This document shows, piece by piece, positions 57,335 to 64,000 of a stretch of 64,000 bases of DNA. Positions within the stretch are counted from its first letter, which is position 1. Each line of letters starts with the position of its first letter. The DNA is taken from NCBI GenBank assembly GCA_032871835.1, contig CM065297.1, positions 65,397,253 to 65,461,252 of the forward strand, read 5' to 3'. This DNA is from Dipteronia dyeriana. Taxonomy: Eukaryota > Streptophyta > Magnoliopsida > Sapindales > Sapindaceae. The notes beneath the pieces are model-generated. The model was not told the origin of the DNA. It did no database searches and saw only the letters and a list, made by a program, of their open reading frames with translations. Made by a program: the position numbers and the translations under genes.

Positions 57335-58994
57335 TTTTTACCGATTAGGATTTTGTTCTTGGCAAAAGTATTTTAATCGACCTTCTAACCTTTTATGCCT
57401 CATTAATACAGGAATAATCCTTAAACAACGCTTCACATGACGTGTTTTAATTGTTACCACGCATGTGCAATTTCTCCCTTCATGAAAATTTCAGTGATTT
57501 TGACGTTTTGAAATTCTGACGGCTTGGTCGGTTCTTTCCATGACATGTGTCCTTCAATCGCTCAATTTCTCTAGTAATATTTATGAGAAACGACTTATGG
57601 GTCACCTGATACGGCGCCTACATCATCAAATCCTTCTTTTTGATTTTTCCCGCTTCTCAAAACCCTAGGGTTTCGTATCCTCAACCATCAAATGGTTTAT
57701 TTAAACTAAAAAAAATGGGCAATTTTGTTGTTCATTTTTCGCAGAAAGGAAAAAATAACCCAGGTTTCCTTACGCATTAATTCATCTTATATGTCCATAG
57801 AAGCTTTTCTTGGTTTCTTCGCATCTGCCTTAGAGGTAAGTTTAGATGGATCCTATTTCACGGCATAGTCTTTTTGTTATAGCATTTGAAGTGCTTGAGC
57901 ATGGAGATTTTTAATTGGTTACTTGTGTTCATAGGTTATTGGGGGAAATCCCTCCTGATGAACCTAGTTTTTTAAATGTTGATGTTTTCGGACTTTATCC
58001 CGACGTTCGTTTAAGTTCTAGTTCTGAATCTTCTTCTAGTTCTGAGTCTCTTGTTTCTGATCACAGGGTTCCTCTTCCATTTAGGATGGGAAAGCATCAG
58101 AGTAACCATGTAGTTCACAAACATGGTTCAAGCGGCATTCAAATTAGGAGGCAAGTAGTTGACGAGAAGGATGTTGAGGAAGAGTTTTGGGCTTCTCGGA
58201 TCTCTTTTTGTCTTGATTTTCTGAGTGCGTATGATGTCGAGCTGAATGTGGTAGAGAAAGAAGAAATCAAAAAGTATCGCACTCAATTTGATATGGACGA
58301 TTCGGTTTTACTGGCTCCTGCTGGTGATAGAGCCGCGTGGAACCCTTCCCTGGGTATGGTAGCAATTTATGGGTCCATGCTCTGCTGTGGTATGACTCAT
58401 CCTCTCCAGCCTTTTATTGTTTGGTTTCTTACCAAAATGGGAATTGCTCCAGCCCAGCTTGCCCCAAAAAGCTATAGGATCTTGATGTGTATGTGGCACA
58501 TTTGAAGCCGGATGAACTTGCCACCGCTTTCCCCTGGCGAAATTAGACACTTTTATACTCTAAGGAAATCTGGTCAGACTGGGACTTACTTTCTTCCATT
58601 CAGCCAGCTAGATAACTGGATTCTTATGGGGAAGAAGATGAACCGGGGAGTGGATATTTCTTTGAACGCCAAGAAAAAAGGCTTTGTATGGGGTTTTCCT
58701 ACCTTGAACAAGCACTGGAAGAATGGTTGGTTCTTTGCTAGAGGAAACTTTGGACTTGAGGTAGAGCTCTCAGTTGAGCAAGATCGGGAAATGTTAAGGG
58801 TTCCCCATATTTTTTTGTTCTCCTGATAGCTGGAATAAGTCACGGCTTGTTTTCACTGACACTGAGTTTACTAGACTTGCTTAGGCAGCCATGCGTACTC
58901 TGGAAAAAAGGGGCAAGTACTATCTTTTTAATGAGAATAAAATGATAGAACTTGGCTTCTTTACTCAGATTTCAGATTATCGTAGACGACATAA

Positions 58995-59056
58995 GTATAA
59001 TTTTCTCGTTCTTATTTTTCTCATTTTGTTCTCTTTTCTAACTCATTTGTATTCAG
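58995..59056 (+). other. Putative intron in the G4 accessory gene (domain/acidic junction)
   Basis: CATAA|GTATAATTTTC ... GTATTCAG|TGTATG, 62 bp and very T-rich. Its place after the ISDYRRRH segment matches intron 1 in G2 and G3. It is short for a plant intron and contains no stop, so retention is possible. Confidence 0.55.
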
Positions 59057-59864
59057 TGTATGATGTAGACATCGTCTGCGATGTCCAGACTCGCCAAGTG
59101 AAATCGATTGTTCAAGTGAGTCGTAATAAAGCTTCTTGCCAGAATAAGGAAGGAATTGCTTCACTGATGATGTGTCAGATGAAGATTCCAGTGAAGCTTA
59201 TGAGCAATTTGCTAAATATATTCCTGAAGAGGTCACTCAGCCGACCGCAGGGGAGTTAGGTTTTCCGAGTGCTTATATTGGAGTTGATAATGCTCTAAAG
59301 GTGTCTGGAGATAAATGTGGTCAGGGAAGGCACCCTAGTGCAGAGTCTGGTAAGCCAAGTTCCCTGGTCGATGAAATGCCTGCGGAGCCGTTTGCTGTTG
59401 GGTATAAGGGAAGAGTCAGAGTACCCTCTGATTAGCATATTAACCTTCATTCTGATCTTTTTAGATCCGTTCAAGATATTACCGAAGATCGGGAAGATTC
59501 TACAGTTGACCTCAGCTTCCACCGTACTAACTAGCTCTCTTGCTCATCCTAATAAAGTTCCTTGGGTGGTGTCATTTGTTTAATCAAGTGACGATGACGC
59601 TGACGTTAGAGTTTCCCCGAGTTTACAAGTTGAGGCACCTTTAGGGGAAGTAAAAACTTTGGGTAATCGAAACAAGGATTTTTTCCCCCTGAAGTTGAGT
59701 ATACAGGGATAGACTCCTCGGGTGATCCTATATGTCCCACTCCCCAGGATATGTTGAGGACGATATCATCTGGTCGGGCGTTTATTGGGGATGACCATTG
59801 GAGCCGCTTCATGAATGGTTCCCCGACATATCGTCTTCAGAACGTTTTCAACAGTGCAAGCTAT

Positions 59865-59935
59865 GTAAGTCTTTGTTCCTGAACTTCGTCTTAGTGCTCC
59901 TTTGACTTAGATTTTTTACTTACTCTTCAATATAG
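59865..59935 (+). other. Putative intron in the G4 accessory gene (before the coiled coil)
   Basis: AGCTAT|GTAAGTCTTT ... TTCAATATAG|GTGGTTGCTG, 71 bp, T-rich. Same position relative to the coiled coil as G2 intron 2 (14816-14890). Confidence 0.7.
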
Positions 59936-60786
59936 GTGGTTGCTGAGTTCACTTAGTTTGTTCAGATGCAACAATATCAAGCTGATCGGATTAGGCATCT
60001 TAAAGCTCAATTGAAAGAGAGTGAAGACAGCCGTGCTCGGATTGAGGCGATCTATCGAAGGGAGGTGAGCTCTGCTCAAGAGTTTGCCCACCACTGTTTG
60101 GCTAAGCAAATTGAGTTTGTGAAGAAAGCTTCTACAGTGGAAGAGAAGGTTGTGTCCATCAAAAATTTACTATCTGTCGCCCAGGAGTCGATGCTTAAAG
60201 CTGAATAAGAGGCTGAGCAAGCCAAATCGTCTTACGAGCTAAAAATTGAAGATCTTAAGCGCCAAGCCTTGACTGTCGAATCTCTTTCAAATGAAGCCCA
60301 GTTGGAACTTGAAGTCTGAGGGGTTGATCGCTTCAAAAGGTCCCCAGCTTTTGATGCATTACTCCTCGGAGAGTTCCAACGGGGGCTAGTCTCGGCTGGA
60401 GAATTCGTTAAGGTCAAGAATCGGGAAACTGATAAAGCTTTGCCAACTAGGAGCTATCAATTAAAAACCATGTAGACCGGTCCTTTGAGTCTCTTCGAAC
60501 TCAAATGAAGGAATAGAGAGCTTACTATCTAAGCCAAGGTAAAAGGCCCCATCTTATGCATTTGGAGGTCCCATCGGAGCTTTCCCTCTCGACTTTTTAT
60601 GCTAGTCAGGAAGCTGGTGTGGATAGGTCGAAGCCTGATGTTGGTCCGGTACCTGGAACAAATTACAGTGAATGGATGGATGACTTGATTGACTCAATCG
60701 CCTAGCCCTCTAATGAAAGTCTTCTCCATGAATACGAAATGGTACCCGACCCGAGCATTAGCAAGAGCTTCAAATCCTCATCTTAG

Positions 60787-61779
60787 CTTTAGGCGTAATT
60801 CGAAAAAAATTGCATTTGTAAAAAAGAATTATGATCAATGAAGTTCCATATTTTTCCAAGCTTTGTCATGAATTTGAAATGCCAAATATCTCAACTAGCT
60901 ATTGTTATTAACTCCTTTAATCGCCAAGTATCTTCTCTTAGCTGGCTAACTCTGTTGCCCGAGTAACTTCACCGAGTATCTTATTTAAATGAGTAGTTTT
61001 GTTACCCGAGCAATTTCTAACGCTAAGTATCTTATTAAACTGGCTAACACGATTTCATGTGCCAAGTATCTTATTAAACTGGATAATATTATTAACCGAG
61101 TCATCTTAAGACAAGCGAGTAGGTTTATACTCATGCCTCATACTCGGTTGCTACCCGAACGTTACATCGAAGCTCACCACGATCATACATTCGAGTCCTT
61201 ATGCAAGTCACTAAGGATGTCTCCTAGTTTTATTTGCGTAAAGGTTTGCCGAATCGTTAAGCTTTTAAATTGCTTAACACAACTGCGCATCTCACTGGGA
61301 TTTTTCCAGACGGTGCCCCGAGCCTTTTTCCAGAATCTGGTGCATCTGGCTTTCCTTTTGGCAAAGGTCGACTGACCTTGCTTGGCTGGCATGCTCCTTC
61401 GAGCTTCTCCGCCCATTCGAGAATTTTGCCAAATTAATGGTCCCGTACATTTTATCTTTTTTGTATGTGCACATGATATGCTTCTCTTTTTTTTGTGTTT
61501 TTTTTGTTTGGCACGTTCTTATTATCATGCTTCTTTTTTGCACGTTCTTATTATCATGCTTCATTTTTGCATATTCTTATTGTCATGCTCATCTTTCATA
61601 TGTTCTTATTATCATATGCTTAGGTTTCTGGAAACCCATGTCGGGTTTTTATTATAACTGCAAAACTGACAAATGTAATCTATGAATTACTAAAAATTAA
61701 AAATATCCTGACTAAAAAAATTGAAAACAAATTTCAAGAATAGAAAATCTTAAAATATTGGGCATTACATGGCCGGGGT
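60787..61779. repeat. G4 spacer with two tandem arrays
   Basis: Non-coding between accessory gene and integrase. Array 1 (60925-61110) has about four units of 40-50 bp built on CCAAGTATCTTATTAAACTGG and (C)CGAG(T/C)AA-type links. Array 2 (61511-61622) has four units of about 29 bp built on GCACGTTCTTATTATCATGC. Tandem repeats in this 3' region are known in Tat elements and can seed satellites. Confidence 0.8.
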
Positions 61780-62960
61780 ATTACCCCTCATCTGGTCGGG
61801 CAATCCAATATGCTCCATGACCAGCTATTCATTTAATCTTGTATGGGCATTCCTATTTGTCAGCCAACGAGCCTGCAGCTTATTCTTTGTGTTCAACGAT
61901 ACTCTTTTGAGCACCGGGTCTCCTAACCGGAACTTCTGAATTCGAACATGAGATTTATAGTGTCGGGCTATTCTATGTTGACATGCCGCATTTCGTAGTC
62001 AGAATTTCTTCCTTTTCTCTTCCAACTCATCTAAGCTTTGTAACAACATATCAACATTATGATCTTCATCATATAGCCTTAACCCTAGGTGACATGTATG
62101 ATGTTTCTACCAGGTTAACAGCTTTCGTTCCAAATGCCAAAAAGAAAGGAGTCTCTCCTATAGAAGTTCTTGTTGTTGTCCGATACACCTATAATACTTT
62201 AGAAAGTTTCTCAACCCAACTGCCTTTCTTGGCATCTAACATTGCTTTGAGTGTGTGCTTGATGATATTGTTTACTGCTTCAACTTGTCCATTTGTTTGA
62301 GGGTGGGCAGGTGTGGCATAATAATTTGTAATTTGGTACTCGTTGCACAGTTACCTGAATTTTTGATTGAAGAACTGGGTACCGTTGTCAGTGATAATAG
62401 TATTTGGGACTCCAAATCTGTAGAGTATATTTTTCTTCACAAAGTTTGTGGTATTTGCTTCTGTGATACGTACTAACGCTTCAGCTTCTACCCACTTTAT
62501 GAAATAATCAACGGCCACAATTGCGTGCTTAGCTCCATCCCTTGTTCCTGCTGCCATTGGACCAATTAAGTCTAGTCCCCACATGGCAAAATGACCATGA
62601 GGATCTAAGGCTTCTAAGTTGTTCGGGAGGCTGCCGAATATCATTGGCGATCCTTCGGCAAGCATTATAGCTTTCTGAGCATCATTCTACAAAGAGGGCC
62701 AATAATAACCTTACCTGAGTACCTTGTGTGCTAAACTCTTGCCCCCAGTATGGTTTCCACATACTCCACTATGGATTTCCTGTAGTATCCGATATGCATC
62801 TTCCTCTGATACACATCTTTGGAGTGTTCGTAAAACCCTCTTGTACAGTTCTCCTCCAATCAATGTGTATCTTGCTGACCTGTACCTGATACGTTTGGCT
62901 TCTAAGGGATCTTCTAGGAGTACACCTTCTTCCATGTATCTTTTTGAATGAGTCATCAAA
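61780..62960 (-). pseudogene. G4 integrase
   Basis: The zinc-binding region at 62959-62711 reads LLEDPLEAKRIRYRSARYTL, LQEIHSGVCGNHTGGKSLA (the H-x-H part). The core at 62665-62351: HFAMWGLDLIGPMAAGTRDG (first Asp), AIVAVDYFIKWVEAEAL, FGVPNTIITDNGTQFFNQKF (second Asp intact). After one stop the sequence continues HPQTNGQVEAVN-like with the catalytic Glu, and VYRTTTRTSIGETPF (62220-62150), then the C-terminal region to about 61780. Fewer lesions than in G1 and G2. Confidence 0.88.
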
Positions 62961-63044
62961 CCGTCTAACGGTGTTCAGATTTTTAAGACTTCAAAGTTTT
63001 TCGGCTCAACTATACTCGGTCTGAGAAGATGTGCAACCGGAATA

Positions 63045-63479
63045 TTTTTTGGCCTGATTGTGGCTGTTGTTGATACTAATTTGGACAAAGTGTCTGCCTT
63101 CTCATTTTATTCTCTATGGATTTGGACAATCCTGTATTCCTTGAATTTTTGGAGGAGTTGTTTTGCTATGCCCAAATAAGCTATCATACCTTTATCTCTG
63201 GCCTGATACTCGTCTGAAACTTGGTTGACGATTATCTATGAGTCACTAAATATCTCAACCTCATTTGCTCCGAGAGCTATGCAAACTCTAGGTCCTACTA
63301 GCAATGCCTCATATTTGGCTTGGTTATTTGTTACTTTGAAGTCGAATCTCATGGCACATTCAACATCATCCCCTTCCAGGTTATATACCACGATCCCTAC
63401 CCCGCTGCCATGAGTGTTCGAGGAACCATCGACATATAACCTCTATGAGAAACTCTTGCCTAACATCTTTTTTGTTTCC
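63045..63479 (-). pseudogene. G4 second RNase H (Tat-type)
   Basis: On the minus strand: VDGSSNTHGSGVGIV (about 63440-63390, first Asp), NNQAKYEALLVG (63330-63300, Glu), VEIFSDS (63250, Asp) followed by one TAG where Gln is usual, VNQVSDEYQARDKGM and NEKADTLSKLVS (about 63100-63060, last Asp). All four acidic residues are present apart from the stop. It separates the RT-linked RNase H from integrase. Confidence 0.82.
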
Positions 63480-64000
63480 AGGTTCGGTTATGTGAATTCT
63501 ATTACGAAATCTGGGGATGTATTGAATATCGAATTCACTCAGCTAGATTGCCCATTTAGTTAATCTCCGTAAAATTTTTGGCTTCTATAGGATTTGCTTA
63601 AGTGGGCAATCGGTGAGAACCTGGATTGTATGAGCCTAAAAGTATGGCCTCAACTTCCTTGTTGCCGAAAGCAATGCTAGAGCCAATTTTCTACTTGTGA
63701 ATACCTGGTTTCAGCTAGAAGAAGAGTCTTACTGGTGTAGTACACTGGCCTCTGTACTCCGTCTTCTGTCTTGACTAGAACTGAGCTTGCTGCTAATTCT
63801 GTAATGGATAATTACAAGTGGAGTATTTCTCCCATTTTAGGTTTCGAAAGGATGGGAGCCTACTCGCACTCTTCATTCCATTCGGTTCTTTTCACCTTTT
63901 TGATCACTTTGAAAAAGGGAGCACATCTATCTGTGGCCTTGGAAATAAATCTGCACAATGAAGCTAAGCATCCTGTTAATCGTTGCACTTCTTTTAGCGT
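63480..64000 (-). pseudogene. G4 RT thumb and RT-linked RNase H, running off the window
   Basis: From 64000 the minus strand reads LTGCLASLCRFISKATDRC (RT thumb), then ASSVLVKTEDGVQRPVYYTS, ATRKLRPYF and VLTDCPLKQIL, the usual RNase H blocks. Several stops. The rest of pol and gag of G4 lie to the right of the window. Confidence 0.82.

Larger units (their letters stand above)
57792..60786 (+). pseudogene. G4 antisense accessory gene, multi-exon
   Basis: The main exon, from at least 57915 to 58994, holds the gypsy-type transposon domain: FWASRISFCLDFLSAYDVEL, DRAAWNPSLGMVAIYGSMLC, HPLQPFIVWFLTKMGIAPAQ (57915-58505), then after one in-frame TGA LPPLSPGEIRHFYTLRK and GFVWGFPTLNKHWKNGWFFA (58512-58826); a frameshift leads to RGKYYLFNENKMIEL. 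After intron 58995-59056 an acidic exon follows (DEDSSEAYEQFAKYIPEE), and after intron 59865-59935 a coiled coil (RIRHLKAQLKESEDSRARIE, AFDALLLGEFQRGLVSA) and a C-terminal tail to 60786. An upstream ATG at 57792 with a GT-AG segment (57836-57934) may be a 5' exon, but the frames do not join. Role unknown. Confidence 0.78.
56530..64000 (-). mobile_element. Tat-type Ty3/gypsy element G4, 3' part
   Basis: Same architecture as G2 on the minus strand: pol (from beyond 64000 to about 61780), spacer with tandem repeats, antisense accessory gene (plus strand, about 57792-60786), polypurine tract (57334-57319) and 3' LTR (57318-56530). A distinct family: its LTR is only 789 bp and not alignable with L2/L3. 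Inserted into the RT of Athila element A1. Confidence 0.88.

Noticed and set aside
58995..59056. Continuous protein through the 58891-59259 frame with a hydrophobic segment
   Set aside because: The hydrophobic part is the T-rich segment bounded by GT-AG, and the homologous position is an intron in G2 and G3.

Overview
The window is plant nuclear DNA made almost entirely of nested, decayed LTR retrotransposons. The plant-specific lineages are recognisable from sequence: Ty3/gypsy Tat-type with a dual RNase H, Athila-type gypsy, Ty1/copia Sirevirus, and another Ty1/copia family. Other plant signs are GT-AG introns inside element genes, tRNA-iMet primer sites, TATA boxes of the TATAAATA type, and a relic of a plant LOG (cytokinin-activating) gene. 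Gene-poor nested repeats like this suggest heterochromatin of a medium-to-large eudicot-like genome; I cannot name the species. No intact host gene, tRNA, rRNA or CRISPR was found.

Layout. 1-2289: Sirevirus-type LTR A (+), the last part of an LTR that starts before the window. 2290-8320: Tat element G1 (-), with gag, protease, RT, RNase H and integrase, its 3' part cut by LTR A and its 5' LTR reduced to the R-U5 end. 8320-11328: G3 (+), only the antisense accessory gene (aORF) and 3' LTR of the same family. 11329-11744: unassigned. 11745-20960: Tat element G2 (-), with 3' LTR, antisense aORF with introns, integrase, RNase H, RT, then a deletion into gag. 20960-33330: Sirevirus S1 (-), with an env-position ORF, polypurine motifs, gag interrupted by solo LTR B, primer site, and 5' LTR C, which itself holds solo LTR D (+). 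33331-47823: Sirevirus S2 (-), with a partial LTR, polypurine motifs and gag, split by a complete copia element, Copia-1 (36096-46339, +, two 2.5-kb LTRs). 47824-56524: Athila element A1 (-), with 3' LTR, a solo Copia-1-family LTR, a LOG-like pseudogene, a Cys-cluster ORF, integrase and RT/RNase H. 56530-64000: Tat element G4 (-), with 3' LTR, spliced antisense aORF and pol running off the window.

History. Inferred nesting is S2 > (Copia-1, A1, S1); A1 > (solo copia LTR, G4); S1 > (LTR B, LTR C > LTR D); and LTR A in G1. All coding regions carry stops or frameshifts, so none should make full-length protein.

Most notable: (1) an intronless LOG-family gene of 217 codons, broken only by two apparent transition stops, sitting in sense orientation in the env position of the Athila element; (2) an antisense accessory gene in three Tat copies with conserved GT-AG introns; (3) two pol-less, gag-only Sireviruses; (4) promoter-proximal palindromes and a shared U5 hairpin motif in the LTRs; (5) a G-quadruplex-prone tract at the likely transcription start of the Athila LTR.
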